From NCBI RefSeq assembly GCF_000374425.1, contig NZ_KB894369.1, forward strand, positions 32,940-96,939: a DNA stretch of 64,000 nt, given 5' to 3'. Made by a program: the position numbers and the translations under genes. This document shows positions 8,974 to 18,087 of the stretch, piece after piece. The DNA is from Acinetobacter tjernbergiae DSM 14971 = CIP 107465. GTDB taxonomy: Bacteria > Pseudomonadota > Gammaproteobacteria > Pseudomonadales > Moraxellaceae. The notes under the pieces are model-generated. The model saw only the letters and a list, made by a program, of their open reading frames with translations, had not been told where the DNA came from and searched no databases. Each line of letters opens with the position of its first letter. The stretch's first letter is position 1.

Positions 8974-9206
8974 ATGTAACTCCTTATTTTAATTATGATT
9001 ACTGCAAATTCTATTCAAAGATACTTTACTTTGAATTTAAGCCACTTTAACTTCGAATTATGAAGTTATTATGACAAAATTGCTTGAATTGTCAAATATA
9101 TTGAGTGTCATTGTGTAATTAAAAGCTTACACGATTAAACATTTACGGCAAATATTTTTAAGTAAAATCAAAGTGAGAATAATAGAAATAGAAAAGGAGA
9201 ATAAAC

Positions 9207-9566
9207 ATGTCACATCTAATTGATGGATTAAGCTTTGATGTTCCACCTTCAGAGAGCCAAATTATTGCATTGGCAGATTATCACCGTAAATTGCTTGATG
9301 AAGCAATTTTTCATCAAGAAATTCATTTAGGTGATTATTGTCTAGCCCAACGTAAACGAGTGTATGACTTTGCAAGTCATTTGACTCCTGAACAAAAAGA
9401 TTGGTTTTATGACATTTATAATGGCGAGTTAAAACGTATTGCAGATGATGATGATTTACATCCTGCTGATGCTGAAAGTGGTGTAGGGATGTTTGCTGTA
9501 TTTATTACACTTGTAATCATTGCCTGCATTTTATATTTTGCTTTTGTACGAACACTTATGAGTTAG
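9207..9566 (+). CDS. Hypothetical C-tail-anchored protein
   Basis: 119 residues with a soluble acidic N-terminal part and one hydrophobic helix near the end (about 93-113, GMFAVFITLVIIACILYFAF), so it probably sits in the inner membrane by its tail with the N-terminal part in the cytoplasm. AAAGGAG before the ATG supports the start. I recognise no family. It is followed in the same direction by another small one-helix protein, and the two could be functionally linked, although 109 bases separate them. Confidence 0.6.
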   Translation: MSHLIDGLSFDVPPSESQIIALADYHRKLLDEAIFHQEIHLGDYCLAQRKRVYDFASHLTPEQKDWFYDIYNGELKRIADDDDLHPADAESGVGMFAVFITLVIIACILYFAFVRTLMS

Positions 9567-9675
9567 ATTTACCTTAACAAGATGCGTTCAGTAAATTTGT
9601 TATCTTGATTTATTGAACGTTATACTTGTTCTAGGTGAGTCAGACACATACACTACATCTAATTCGAGGTAGATT

Positions 9676-10005
9676 ATGCTGTCTATAATTTCTAAACATA
9701 AAGCTCTGCAATCCAAATTAGGATTAAAGATAGACCAGTTTTATAATATTTTGGTCGGTATTATTATTTTTTCTATTTTTCTGCTTGCACATAAAGCATT
9801 ACAACGTCCTGTAAATGAATTGCAATATCAGCAAATGATTCAATTTTCACAGCAAGCGAGTCATCCTAAAACACAACAGATGGCAGAAGGTATATTAGAA
9901 CATACCCAGATTCGTCGTGTAGATTATCTAAAGCTTCTCAATGCCTATCAATTTGAATCTAGTCGTATTAAAGAATATCCAGCAATGGCACAAGAAGATG
10001 AATAA
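9676..10005 (+). CDS. Hypothetical single-pass membrane protein
   Basis: 109 residues with one membrane helix at about 25-42 (NILVGIIIFSIFLLAHKA) and a polar C-terminal domain of about 65 residues. AGGT lies near the ATG but is weak. It lies upstream of ftsY in the same direction, about 120 bases away. I do not recognise the family and see no catalytic motif. Confidence 0.55.
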   Translation: MLSIISKHKALQSKLGLKIDQFYNILVGIIIFSIFLLAHKALQRPVNELQYQQMIQFSQQASHPKTQQMAEGILEHTQIRRVDYLKLLNAYQFESSRIKEYPAMAQEDE

Positions 10006-10124
10006 GTTTTAAGCGACTCATTTTTATTTATAAATGAACACGTTGTCTTGGTCAGGAAAAAGAAACCAATTTATGCTAGACTGGCGATCTTTTAAAAAAG
10101 CTGCTTTTTTCTCAAGGAATCGAC

Positions 10125-11246
10125 ATGCAACAGCAATCGAATATGCAAAATAAATTCTTGATAAATGCTGATATTGGCGATGATGATGTCACATTGCCAA
10201 GTTTACCTGCTGTCGATATTCCCATTATTGAGCCAGTCGTAAAAAATACAGTTGAGACACCATCACCTGTGTCTGTAGAAGAGTCATCTGTCCCTGTTGT
10301 TACGGAAGAAACTAAATCGACTGGTGGTTTCTTTGGTCGTATGAAAGATGGTTTGACCAAAACGCGCCGTAGCTTTACTGATGGTATGGTCAATATCTTG
10401 ATTGGTGGTAAAGAAATTGATGATGAGTTATTAGAAGAAGTTGAAGAACAGCTACTTGTCGCTGATATTGGTGTTGAAGCAACCAAGACGATTATTGGAA
10501 ATCTGACCGAAAGAACAGCGCGTGGTGACTTAATCTATTCACATGCTTTGTATAAGGCGTTACAAGAAGAATTAGTTGCTTTACTTGCACCACGTGTCAA
10601 GCCTTTGCATATTGATCCAAATAAATCACCTTATGTCATTTTGATGGTGGGTGTAAATGGTGTTGGTAAAACGACAACCATTGGTAAACTCGCCAAGCGT
10701 TTACAAGGCGAAGGTAAGAAAGTGATGCTTGCTGCTGGTGATACCTTCCGTGCAGCCGCAACTGAACAACTCCAAATTTGGGGTGACCGTAATGGGATTC
10801 CTGTGGTTGCCCAGGGGCATGGTGCAGACAGTGCTTCAGTAATTTTTGATGCTTTTGAAAGTGCGCGTGCGAAGGGTATTGATGTCCTGATTGCTGATAC
10901 AGCAGGACGTTTGCAAAATAAAGCAAACTTGATGGAAGAACTTAAAAAAGTTAAACGTGTAATGCAGAAGATTGATGCAACTGCACCCCATGAAATCATG
11001 TTGATTGTAGATGCAGGCACAGGTCAAAATGCGATTAATCAAGTGCAACTCTTTGATGAAGCTGTTGGCTTAACAGGTATTACGATTACGAAATTAGATG
11101 GTACTGCCAAGGGCGGTGTACTCTTCAATATCGCAAGTCGTACGCATGTACCAATTCGTTATATTGGTGTCGGTGAGAAAATTGATGATTTACGTCCGTT
11201 CTCAGCAAAATCATTCGTTGCAGCATTATTTGAAACAGATAAGTAA
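10125..11246 (+). CDS. ftsY: Signal recognition particle receptor FtsY
   Basis: SRP-family GTPase that docks ribosome-SRP complexes at the inner membrane. The 373 residues show an acidic A region (about 1-65), the N domain four-helix bundle, and the G domain with P-loop GVNGVGKTT (176-184), DTFRAAA (206-212), DTAGR (258-262) and TKLD (322-325), all canonical. The N-terminal acidic domain is shorter than in E. coli FtsY, which is usual for the family. CAAGGAA sits before the ATG at 10125; a second Met at residue 7 is possible. No ftsE or ftsX follows, unlike in enterobacteria. A strong terminator ends the gene. Confidence 0.95.
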   Translation: MQQQSNMQNKFLINADIGDDDVTLPSLPAVDIPIIEPVVKNTVETPSPVSVEESSVPVVTEETKSTGGFFGRMKDGLTKTRRSFTDGMVNILIGGKEIDDELLEEVEEQLLVADIGVEATKTIIGNLTERTARGDLIYSHALYKALQEELVALLAPRVKPLHIDPNKSPYVILMVGVNGVGKTTTIGKLAKRLQGEGKKVMLAAGDTFRAAATEQLQIWGDRNGIPVVAQGHGADSASVIFDAFESARAKGIDVLIADTAGRLQNKANLMEELKKVKRVMQKIDATAPHEIMLIVDAGTGQNAINQVQLFDEAVGLTGITITKLDGTAKGGVLFNIASRTHVPIRYIGVGEKIDDLRPFSAKSFVAALFETDK

Positions 11247-11258
11247 TTAATATATGTT

Positions 11259-11287
11259 AAAAAACTCCACGCTCTGTGGAGTTTTTT
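11259..11287 (+). terminator. Terminator of ftsY
   Basis: AAAAAACTCCAC, loop GCTCT, then GTGGAGTTTTTT: a compact GC stem ending in a T-run. Confidence 0.85.
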
Positions 11288-11421
11288 ATTGCTATGAAAA
11301 TAATATTGTTGCAAAAATAAAACGATCTGTCATATTTTTTAGACTATTCCTAAAAAATGTATCGTTATACACTACATTCAATCCAAGATAACGCCTTAAA
11401 AGGTAGAGTAGGAATAACAAC

Positions 11422-12018
11422 ATGAGTAACTTTCTAAATAGCATTAAATCACGTCGTACTATTTATGCAATTGGTAAAAACCTTTCAGTTGACCAAGCAA
11501 CGATTGAAGAAACAATTCGCGAAGCAGTAAAACAAAGCCCATCATCATTCAACTCACAAACTTCACGTGTTGTAACTTTATATGGTGAATCACACCATAA
11601 ATTTTGGGAAATTGTTCGCGAAACTTTACGTAAAATGGTTCCAGCAGAAGCATTTGCAAATACTAGCGCGAAAATTGATAGTTTCTCAGCAGGTTTTGGT
11701 ACAGCGTTATTTTATGAAGATCAAGATGTTGTAAAAGGTTTACAAGAGCAATTCGCACTGTATGCGGATAACTTCCCAGTTTGGTCTGAACATTCAAGTG
11801 CGATTGCACAGTTCGCAACATGGACTGCATTATCTGAAATTGGCGTGGGTGCATCTTTACAGCACTATAATCCAATCGTGGATGCAGAAGTGGCTGAAAC
11901 TTTTGATATTCCATCAAATTGGAAACTACGTGCGCAGTTAGTATTCGGTTCTATTGAAGCAGCGGCTGGCGAAAAAACTTATATGGATGATGCGGCTCGT
12001 TTTAAAACTTTTAACTAA
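11422..12018 (+). CDS. Nitroreductase-family oxidoreductase (Frm2/Hbn1 type)
   Basis: 198 residues of the FMN-dependent nitroreductase fold. SRRTIYAI (about 10-17) and QSPSSFNSQTSRVV (37-50) are the phosphate- and flavin-binding parts, and ...IGVGASLQHYNP is the later conserved segment. The short length and the SPSSFNSQ motif point to the subgroup named after yeast Frm2/Hbn1, small NAD(P)H nitroreductases tied to lipid or oxidative stress responses. The substrate is unknown. It has its own promoter region and a terminator at 12040, so it is monocistronic. Confidence 0.8.
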   Translation: MSNFLNSIKSRRTIYAIGKNLSVDQATIEETIREAVKQSPSSFNSQTSRVVTLYGESHHKFWEIVRETLRKMVPAEAFANTSAKIDSFSAGFGTALFYEDQDVVKGLQEQFALYADNFPVWSEHSSAIAQFATWTALSEIGVGASLQHYNPIVDAEVAETFDIPSNWKLRAQLVFGSIEAAAGEKTYMDDAARFKTFN

Positions 12019-12039
12019 GTTGTGACAAGTATCAGTAGA

Positions 12040-12063
12040 AAAGCACGTTAACGTGCTTTTTTT
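12040..12063 (+). terminator. Terminator of the nitroreductase gene
   Basis: AAAGCACGT, TA, ACGTGCTTTTTTT: a 9-bp stem with a T-run. Confidence 0.8.
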
Positions 12064-12241
12064 ATTTGGTAAGTAGGATTGTTGGCTAAAGAACTATAGA
12101 CGATATCTTTAAAAATGATGTATATATCTGAAAAAAGCTAAATTGTTAGAATAGACAGTTTGGCTTATTGTCATAAAATAGTCATAATCGCGTTGCATAG
12201 TGCATACGGTTTCATACGTTATTTATATCGAGAAGAGTCGA

Positions 12242-12916
12242 ATGTCTTTAAGAGTTGGTGTTGCTGCTTTAGGGTTATTATTAAGTAGTTCAGTTTTTTC
12301 AGCAGTCACAATCACTGCACCTGAAGAAATCGTGATTCTTGCGGTAAATGGTCAAGAAGTAAATAGTGGGTTAATTCCTTCTAAGAAAAATAACTATCAG
12401 GTTGATGCTGGAAATCTAACAGTCAATGTGCGTTATCGTGAATATTTTGATCATTTAAATGGTGAGCATGATATTGTTAAATCAGGTGTTGTAACAATTC
12501 AAGCAACAGATCTAAAAGACAATCAAGCGTATAATTTAGCATTGATAAATGCTCCAAAGAGCTTTAGTGAAGCAAAAAAATATGCTGAACAACCAACTGT
12601 TGCTTTATATGATCAAAGCAAGCAGCTTGTTGTGCAGCAAACAGGTGCTAACAATGAAGTACAGCCTTGGTTTACAGGTAGTAGTTTACTTGGGCGTACG
12701 CTAGATCTAACGCAAAAAAATAAGAACAATACCGTGAATCAACCTGCACCTGTTTATGCAGCAGGGACAGCAAATGCCGCTTCTGTTGCAGTAACGACAA
12801 CAACTGTATCAGGTGCTGTAAAAACAACGGATCAACAATTAGCAGAATTGTGGCAAAAAGCATCGAAAGCTGAGCGTCAAAAATTTATGGCGTGGTTAGC
12901 TGGTCAAACCAACTAA
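12242..12916 (+). CDS. DUF2057 (YccT-like) secreted protein
   Basis: With the ATG at 12242 the product has 224 residues and begins with a clean Sec signal peptide (MSLRVGVAALGLLLSSSVFSA), so I reject the longer frame from 12200, which would add 14 residues before it. After the signal, APEEIVILAVNGQEV and the later LTVNVRYREYF match the DUF2057 family of periplasmic proteins (E. coli YccT). YccT is reported to affect curli assembly, but no such system is visible here, so the role is open. The C-terminus is rich in Ala/Thr/Val and ends with a short helix. GAGAAGAG precedes the start. Confidence 0.7.
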   Translation: MSLRVGVAALGLLLSSSVFSAVTITAPEEIVILAVNGQEVNSGLIPSKKNNYQVDAGNLTVNVRYREYFDHLNGEHDIVKSGVVTIQATDLKDNQAYNLALINAPKSFSEAKKYAEQPTVALYDQSKQLVVQQTGANNEVQPWFTGSSLLGRTLDLTQKNKNNTVNQPAPVYAAGTANAASVAVTTTTVSGAVKTTDQQLAELWQKASKAERQKFMAWLAGQTN

Positions 12917-12932
12917 TTAACTCACCCATTTT

Positions 12933-12960
12933 AAAAAACCGATGTTATCATCGGTTTTTT
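12933..12960 (+). terminator. Terminator after DUF2057 gene
   Basis: AAAACCGATG, loop TTAT, CATCGGTTTTTT. The GNAT gene starts about 20 bases later and so probably has some read-through or a promoter in this stretch. Confidence 0.75.
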
Positions 12961-12980
12961 ATTAAATGTATAAAATAGAA

Positions 12981-13502
12981 ATGTCTTTAAATATTAGAAC
13001 AGCAAAGACTGATGATGTAGAGCAATTGGTTAAATTAGTTAATTTGGCTTATCGGGCTCAGGCTGATCGAAGTTGGACGACAGAAAAAGCATTTGTAGAT
13101 GGAACACGTATTACCAAAGAGCAACTAAGTAGAGACCTAAATCAATCAAATTTTGAATTACTTGTTGGTGAAAATGAACAAGGTTCTTTGGTTGGTTGCA
13201 TTGGATTAACTTTTGATAATAGCTCTGTTGAAATTGGAACTTTTGCGATTGATCCAACAATTCAAAATTTAGGTTATGGCAGAGAAATGCTTAATTATGT
13301 TGAAACTTATATTACTCAGAACTATTCGAGTGTTCGACGCTTAATTATGTATGTTCTAGATGTTCGTACTGAGTTGATGGCATATTATCAACGTCGTGGT
13401 TATCAGATCACAGGTCTTACAGAGTCTTATCCTATAGATGCTGATGTTGGTCAACCATTAGTACCAATTCAGCTGATTGAAATGGAAAAAGTGATTGTAT
13501 AA
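12981..13502 (+). CDS. GNAT-family N-acetyltransferase
   Basis: 173 residues of the acetyl-CoA-dependent GNAT fold: LNIRTAKTDDVEQLVKLVN forms strand 1 and helix 1, ...VEIGTFAIDPTIQNLGYGREML is strand 4 with the pyrophosphate loop (QNLGYG in place of the usual Q/RxxGxG/A), and LMAYYQRRGYQITG is the C-terminal signature. The substrate cannot be read from sequence. Two starts are possible, an ATG at 12966 and this one at 12981. Neither has a good ribosome site, and the domain begins directly after the second. Confidence 0.8.
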   Translation: MSLNIRTAKTDDVEQLVKLVNLAYRAQADRSWTTEKAFVDGTRITKEQLSRDLNQSNFELLVGENEQGSLVGCIGLTFDNSSVEIGTFAIDPTIQNLGYGREMLNYVETYITQNYSSVRRLIMYVLDVRTELMAYYQRRGYQITGLTESYPIDADVGQPLVPIQLIEMEKVIV

Positions 13503-13647
13503 GAAATTTGTCTTCAATAGTGTTTTGTTTCTAGGGCTTTGATGGAATTCAACAAGTTTTTAGATAACTTCACAATAGTCTAGGATTTTTTATCATTTTC
13601 TGATTAGGCTAGTTAGGAATGTTAAATAAAAAATAGAGAGTTCAAAC

Positions 13648-14064
13648 ATGGGGAATTTGAAAAATAGAAGAAAATATATCGTCATTTTCACTCTTGGTAT
13701 TTTATTCATCGCTTATTATTTTTTATGGTTGGGTCAAAGAGACTTTTATCAATTGACTGATATGGATGAAGTGGAAAAGGGTTGCTATCGATATCAATCT
13801 GATGAAGGATTGAAAAATATAGCACGTCACGAGATTATTCGTTTGTACGGAAAGGATGCTTTAAATGAACAAAGAAAACTTTATACTTATCATATCCCGT
13901 ACGCAAATGAAATTGGGGTAGGCGGTAGACCATATGGGTTTTTAAAAGCTTTTTATCTTTATTTCTTTGCTAATAATTATCTTACGCCACTGACAGTTAT
14001 TCTAGTAAATAACCCAGAGAGTATGTGTATATCCATACAATCAGCTTTGTACCAAAAAAACTAA
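13648..14064 (+). CDS. Hypothetical membrane-anchored protein
   Basis: 138 residues: a basic N-terminus (GNLKNRRKY), one membrane helix at about 10-29, then a soluble domain of about 105 residues that is probably periplasmic. A pair of cysteines (near 46 and 127) could form a disulphide. GAGAG near the ATG is a weak ribosome site. I do not recognise the family. The bases are more AT-rich than in the neighbouring enzyme genes, which would fit a recent or fast-evolving gene. It converges on the cyd operon. Confidence 0.5.
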   Translation: MGNLKNRRKYIVIFTLGILFIAYYFLWLGQRDFYQLTDMDEVEKGCYRYQSDEGLKNIARHEIIRLYGKDALNEQRKLYTYHIPYANEIGVGGRPYGFLKAFYLYFFANNYLTPLTVILVNNPESMCISIQSALYQKN

Positions 14065-14146
14065 AAGATGTTCAATAACCAGAATCATAGAAATTTTATT
14101 CATAATTTATCATTACTTTGTAATGACAATGTGCTTATGAAGTAAA

Positions 14147-14171
14147 AAAGAGGAAGCATAGCTTCCTCTTT
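14147..14171. terminator. Bidirectional terminator at the end of the cyd operon
   Basis: AAAGAGGAAGC, ATA, GCTTCCTCTTT. The minus-strand reading continues into TTTTTTACTT, a strong terminator for the cyd operon; plus-strand use is also possible. Confidence 0.85.
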
Positions 14172-14190
14172 CTATTTGATTTATTAAGGA

Positions 14191-14487
14191 TTAATTACCA
14201 ATCCAAATGTAATAACCTAAGATCATCAGAGGCCATGCAATATAAGGACTAAATAACCATTTCCATAACCAGAATCTTGGTATAAACCCAACACCATGAA
14301 TAAAACCGCCAGAAATACCTATCATGACAAGCATAAGTATGCTGTGGTTATAGTGACCATTGGCATCTAACATCAGTGATGGGTGTACCAATAAAATAGC
14401 AGCAAGCGGCAATGCCAACAAAAACGAAACGGTCATTGCAAGCACTTGCGCTTTACTATTCTTCGGTGTTGTCATTGCTTCAGCCAT
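14191..14487 (-). CDS. ybgE: Cyd operon protein YbgE
   Basis: 98 residues from the ATG at 14487, with three hydrophobic stretches and the YbgE signature ISGGFIHGVGFIPRFWLWKW. YbgE is a small inner-membrane protein encoded at the end of cytochrome bd operons; its exact task is not settled. The frame also opens at 14502, but the ribosome site GAGGA overlaps that codon and lies eight bases before 14487, which decides the start. The gene begins four bases after the cydX stop, so the two are translationally linked. Confidence 0.75.
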   Translation of the reverse strand: MAEAMTTPKNSKAQVLAMTVSFLLALPLAAILLVHPSLMLDANGHYNHSILMLVMIGISGGFIHGVGFIPRFWLWKWLFSPYIAWPLMILGYYIWIGN

Positions 14488-14491
14488 TTTA

Positions 14492-14593
14492 TTATTCCTC
14501 ATCTAAATCTTGATGGTGTTCGATATACAGCGCACTGAGTACACCTGCGAAGCATGCCATCAAAATGCCTAGAATCCATGCAAAATACCACAT
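14492..14593 (-). CDS. cydX: Cytochrome bd oxidase small subunit CydX
   Basis: A 33-residue protein beginning MWYFAWILGILMACFAGV and ending in EHHQDLDEE. The MWYF(A/T)WILG start is the CydX hallmark. The single helix packs against CydA/CydB and stabilises the haem b595/d site in E. coli (established). GAGGAG lies seven bases before the ATG. The gene fits exactly between cydB (about 14 bases upstream) and ybgE (4 bases downstream), the standard order. Confidence 0.92.
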   Translation of the reverse strand: MWYFAWILGILMACFAGVLSALYIEHHQDLDEE

Positions 14594-14607
14594 TTCACAT
14601 CTCCTCA

Positions 14608-15753
14608 TTAGTACAAACTATGTGAATTTTCTTCAATGTGTTTGTTAGTGATGACACCCCACATTTTGTAATAAGACCAAGAGGTATAGATCAAAATGAG
14701 AGGAACAAAAATACATGCAGCAACCGTCATTACACCAAGGGTTTTACGACTAGAAACAGCATCCCACATTGTTAAGCTTGACGTTGGATCTATACTTGAT
14801 GGTAATAAAAATGGGAATAATGCAAAACCAGCGGTTAAGATTGCACCCACAATCATCATGCTTGTACCAGTAAAACTTGCAGCAGCTTTGCGTTTGCCTG
14901 CACTAATGATCACCAATAATGCACCTAAGATTGCAACAATTGGTGCAGCTATAGTAATTGGATAAGTTGAGTAATTATTCATCCAACCATGGTTAGCATT
15001 CGTGACAACTTCTTTTGCGAGTGGGTTAAGTGCAGCATTGGTATTCACCGCAGTTGCATAGCTATAGCCTGAGATATTTCCAAAGAATAACCAAGCACCA
15101 GCAGCTAAGAAGCATACAAGGAATACTATTGCCATAATTTGCGTTGCTTTTGCAGAGCGGTTGTGTAAATTACCATCAGTACGAAGCATTAACCATGCAC
15201 CGCCGTGAGCAGATAACATCGATAAGCTGACGATACCGCAAATTAGTGCAAAAGGATTCAATAAAGCAAAGAAGCTACCTGTGTATTGTGAACGCAAAGT
15301 GTCATCTAAGCTAAATGGTACGCCCAAGAATAAGTTACCAAATGCAACACCAAACACCAGTGCAGGTACAGCACCACCAATACAGAGACCCCAATCCCAA
15401 GAAGTACGCCATTGGGTATTTTCTAACTTGGAACGATAGTCAAATCCAACAGGTCTTAGGAACAAGGCAAAGAGGACGAGTAATAATGCCCAATACATAC
15501 CAGAGAAAGCGACGGCATAGACCATTGGCCATGCAGCAAATAATGCACCACCCGCTGTAATGAACCAAACTTGGTTGCCATCCCAGTGGGGTGCAATCGT
15601 ATTGATTGCAGCACGGCGTTCAGAGTCAGTTTTACCTACAAATGGCATCAGTGCCATTGAGCCCATATCAAAACCATCGGTGAGTGCAAAGCCAATGAGT
15701 AAAACACCCACCAATACCCACCAAATAATTTTTAGGAGTTCATATTCGATCAT
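14608..15753 (-). CDS. cydB: Cytochrome bd ubiquinol oxidase subunit II
   Basis: 381 residues with about nine membrane helices. The N-terminal stretch [19 protein letters not shown] followed by FDMG is the CydB signature. Together with CydA it forms the bd-type quinol oxidase in the inner membrane, which reduces oxygen with high affinity without pumping protons across. GGGGAGG lies about seven bases before the ATG. The start codon overlaps the cydA stop as ATGA, so translation is coupled. The length matches E. coli CydB (379). Confidence 0.96.
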   Translation of the reverse strand: MIEYELLKIIWWVLVGVLLIGFALTDGFDMGSMALMPFVGKTDSERRAAINTIAPHWDGNQVWFITAGGALFAAWPMVYAVAFSGMYWALLLVLFALFLRPVGFDYRSKLENTQWRTSWDWGLCIGGAVPALVFGVAFGNLFLGVPFSLDDTLRSQYTGSFFALLNPFALICGIVSLSMLSAHGGAWLMLRTDGNLHNRSAKATQIMAIVFLVCFLAAGAWLFFGNISGYSYATAVNTNAALNPLAKEVVTNANHGWMNNYSTYPITIAAPIVAILGALLVIISAGKRKAAASFTGTSMMIVGAILTAGFALFPFLLPSSIDPTSSLTMWDAVSSRKTLGVMTVAACIFVPLILIYTSWSYYKMWGVITNKHIEENSHSLY

Positions 15754-17327
15754 GATTGAGCCTCCCCAGTTTTTGCTGCTAGTTTCTCAAAATGATATTT
15801 ACCAGTATGCAAGGAACTTGGACCTAAACGAGCAAATTTGATCATTAAGTACATTTCAATAATGAGCAGTACCGTATAGAACGCAGCAAGTGCAATAATT
15901 GATCCCCATACATCACCTGTGCTTAAAGAAGATGCAGATAGATGTGTTGGTAAAACTTCACCAATAGACCATGGTTGACGACCACCTTCAGCTACATACC
16001 AACCTGTTTGAATTGCAATCCATGGTAGTGGAAGAGCAAATAGAGCAAATTTAAGTAACCACGGTTTTGTTTCGGCATTACGTTTAGCGACTGACCACGC
16101 AGCCAGTAGGAAAAGTAATAACATTAATGCACCAGAAGCCACCATCGCACGGAACGAGAAGAACAATGCAGCGACATTTGGAATGGTATCTTTAGTTGCT
16201 GCTTTGATATGTTCTTCAGTTGCGTCAACAACATTCGGTGTATATTTCTTTAATAGCAGACCATAGCCTAAGTCTTTTTGATTTTTTTCAAATGATGCAA
16301 GTAACTCTGGGGACTGATCGCCTGCACGGAGTTTTATTAATTCGCTATACGCCACCATACCATTACGAATACGGATTTCATGCTCTTTCATCAAGTCATG
16401 TAAGCCAGTAACTTCTTTGTCTGTCGAGCGAGTTGCAATGATTCCCATAACATATGGAATTTTAATTGCATAATCGGTACGCATTTCTTTTTGGTTAGGA
16501 ATACCAAATAAAGTAAATGCGGCAGGTGCGGGTTCAGTGTGCCATTCAGCTTCAATTGCAGCGAGTTTAGTTCTTTGCACATCACCCAATTCATAACCTG
16601 ATTCATCACCAAGTAAAATGACGCAGAAAGTTGAAGCTAAACCAAAAATTGCAGCAATCGCGAAAGAGCGACGAGCAAAGGGCATATCACGTTTCTTTAG
16701 CATATAATAGCTTGAGATAGCGAGTACAAAAACTGCACCTGTGACATAACCAGCAGAAACGGTATGTACAAATTTTACTTGAGCGACTGGGTTAAAAATC
16801 AATGCACCGAAGTCCACAAGCTCCATACGCATGGTTTCGTAGTTAAACGCAGCACCAACTGGGTTTTGCATCCAACCATTGGCGATCAAAATCCATAATG
16901 CCGACATATTTGAGCCAATCGCGACTAACCAAGTTACACCTAAGTGCTGAACTTTAGAAAGGCGATCCCAGCCAAAGAAGAATAGACCGATAAAAGTCGA
17001 TTCTAGGAAGAAAGCCATTAAGCCTTCAATTGCAAGCGGGGCACCAAAGATGTCGCCTACATAGTGAGAATAATATGCCCAGTTTGTACCGAACTGGAAT
17101 TCCATGGTTAAACCAGTGGTTACACCTAAGGCAAAGTTAATCCCGAAGAGTTTCCCCCAAAATTTAGTCATGTCTTTATAAATTTCTTTGCCAGAAATCA
17201 CGTAAGTGGTTTCCATAATGGCAAGAATAAAAGCGAGGCCTAAAGTTAGAGGGACGAAAAGAAAGTGATACATTGCGGTCATTGCAAATTGGAACCGCGA
17301 AAGATCGACCACGCTTTCAGAAATCAT
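15750..17327 (-). CDS. cydA: Cytochrome bd ubiquinol oxidase subunit I
   Basis: 525 residues from the ATG at 17327; the frame opens one codon earlier at a TTG. AGGAG lies eight bases before the ATG. It carries the haem-ligand His21 near the N-terminus ([13 protein letters not shown], equivalent to E. coli His19), the quinol-site [12 protein letters not shown] motif late in the protein, and a Q-loop of the long (E. coli-like) type. The start overlaps the last base of the cydP stop (TGATG). It binds haems b558, b595 and d and oxidises ubiquinol. Confidence 0.96.
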   Translation of the reverse strand: MISESVVDLSRFQFAMTAMYHFLFVPLTLGLAFILAIMETTYVISGKEIYKDMTKFWGKLFGINFALGVTTGLTMEFQFGTNWAYYSHYVGDIFGAPLAIEGLMAFFLESTFIGLFFFGWDRLSKVQHLGVTWLVAIGSNMSALWILIANGWMQNPVGAAFNYETMRMELVDFGALIFNPVAQVKFVHTVSAGYVTGAVFVLAISSYYMLKKRDMPFARRSFAIAAIFGLASTFCVILLGDESGYELGDVQRTKLAAIEAEWHTEPAPAAFTLFGIPNQKEMRTDYAIKIPYVMGIIATRSTDKEVTGLHDLMKEHEIRIRNGMVAYSELIKLRAGDQSPELLASFEKNQKDLGYGLLLKKYTPNVVDATEEHIKAATKDTIPNVAALFFSFRAMVASGALMLLLFLLAAWSVAKRNAETKPWLLKFALFALPLPWIAIQTGWYVAEGGRQPWSIGEVLPTHLSASSLSTGDVWGSIIALAAFYTVLLIIEMYLMIKFARLGPSSLHTGKYHFEKLAAKTGEAQS

Positions 17328-17518
17328 CAACGTGTCTCCTGAGTTTTGGACATGTCACCAGCAATACGCTCGGCAACTTCATTGTTAAAATCTTTTGGAA
17401 TCGTTGGGGCATCAAACCAGATATGTTTAATCACCATGAGAAGGGCAACTTTAATAATAAGAATAATCGTAATTTCTCTGATTAATCTCCGATTTGAATC
17501 TTGAGAACTCATGTTCAT
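17327..17518 (-). CDS. cydP: Cytochrome oxidase putative small subunit CydP
   Basis: A 63-residue protein from the ATG at 17518 with a basic stretch ([11 protein letters not shown]) then one membrane helix (about 16-34, [17 protein letters not shown]) and a short polar tail. This is the CydP pattern, a small protein encoded upstream of cydA in some Proteobacteria. GAGG lies about nine bases before 17518; ATG codons at 17533 and 17512 are alternatives. Its stop overlaps the cydA start by one base, so it is the first gene of the operon. Its function is inferred from position and family only. Confidence 0.75.
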   Translation of the reverse strand: MNMSSQDSNRRLIREITIILIIKVALLMVIKHIWFDAPTIPKDFNNEVAERIAGDMSKTQETR

Positions 17519-17533
17519 AGAACTTCGCCTCAT

Positions 17534-18087
17534 ATTTTAAAAAGATGTAAAACATTATTAAATAAAATTCATTAAAAATAAACCTTTAAGAGTTTTAAAA
17601 TATTTTATGTAAAATAAGTGATTAATATCAATATCTTATATGTTTTTATTGAAAATAATTAAAATATTGTGGTTATCCAACTAAAATAATATGAATTAAC
17701 TTAAAAAGCTGATTAAAACAGTTGTATTTATATTTTAAAACCTGATTAAAAAGGTTTGGTTTATAATTAATTAAAAAAATATTAAACCAACCAAAATGGT
17801 ATGAATATAAAAAACATAATATTTACAATCATTTAAAGAACTGATTACATAATTAAGTAATTTTTATAATGAATTTTGGGTAAAACCTAGTGTATTAGTA
17901 GAGTTTCGTGTGAAAAATATGTGAAATATCACAATTCATTTTTGATAGATCGTTAGATCAATAAGTTGATAGAAATGGAAGAGGTGATTACACGTTTTTT
18001 ACTTTTTTTTTATGTAACAAATTGTAATTTTAATGATGAATGAAAAAAATCCTAATCGCTTCAATTAGATTTCAACAGATTTTGCGT
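17534..18087. promoter_or_regulatory. Long AT-rich control region upstream of the cyd operon
   Basis: About 550 bases with no gene, very AT-rich. It should hold the cydP-cydA-cydB promoter. Apart from the FNR-like box listed separately, a 24-base motif recurs in diverged form (17677-17700 and 17787-17810, 18 of 24 bases), and the core CTGATTA occurs at 17709, 17742 and 17841. The role is unknown, and chance similarity in AT-rich DNA is possible. Confidence 0.4.
17618..17631 (-). promoter_or_regulatory. FNR/ANR-like box upstream of cydP
   Basis: TTGATATTAATCAC on the minus strand matches the FNR consensus TTGAT-N4-ATCAA at nine of ten positions. It lies about 100 bases upstream of the cydP start codon, a plausible place for an oxygen-responsive activator or repressor of the bd oxidase. 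Use by an actual regulator is inference. Confidence 0.4.

Noticed and set aside
10112..10486. Minus-strand Ser/Thr-rich ORF opposite ftsY
   Set aside because: Antisense to the acidic A domain of FtsY; no ribosome site or independent support.
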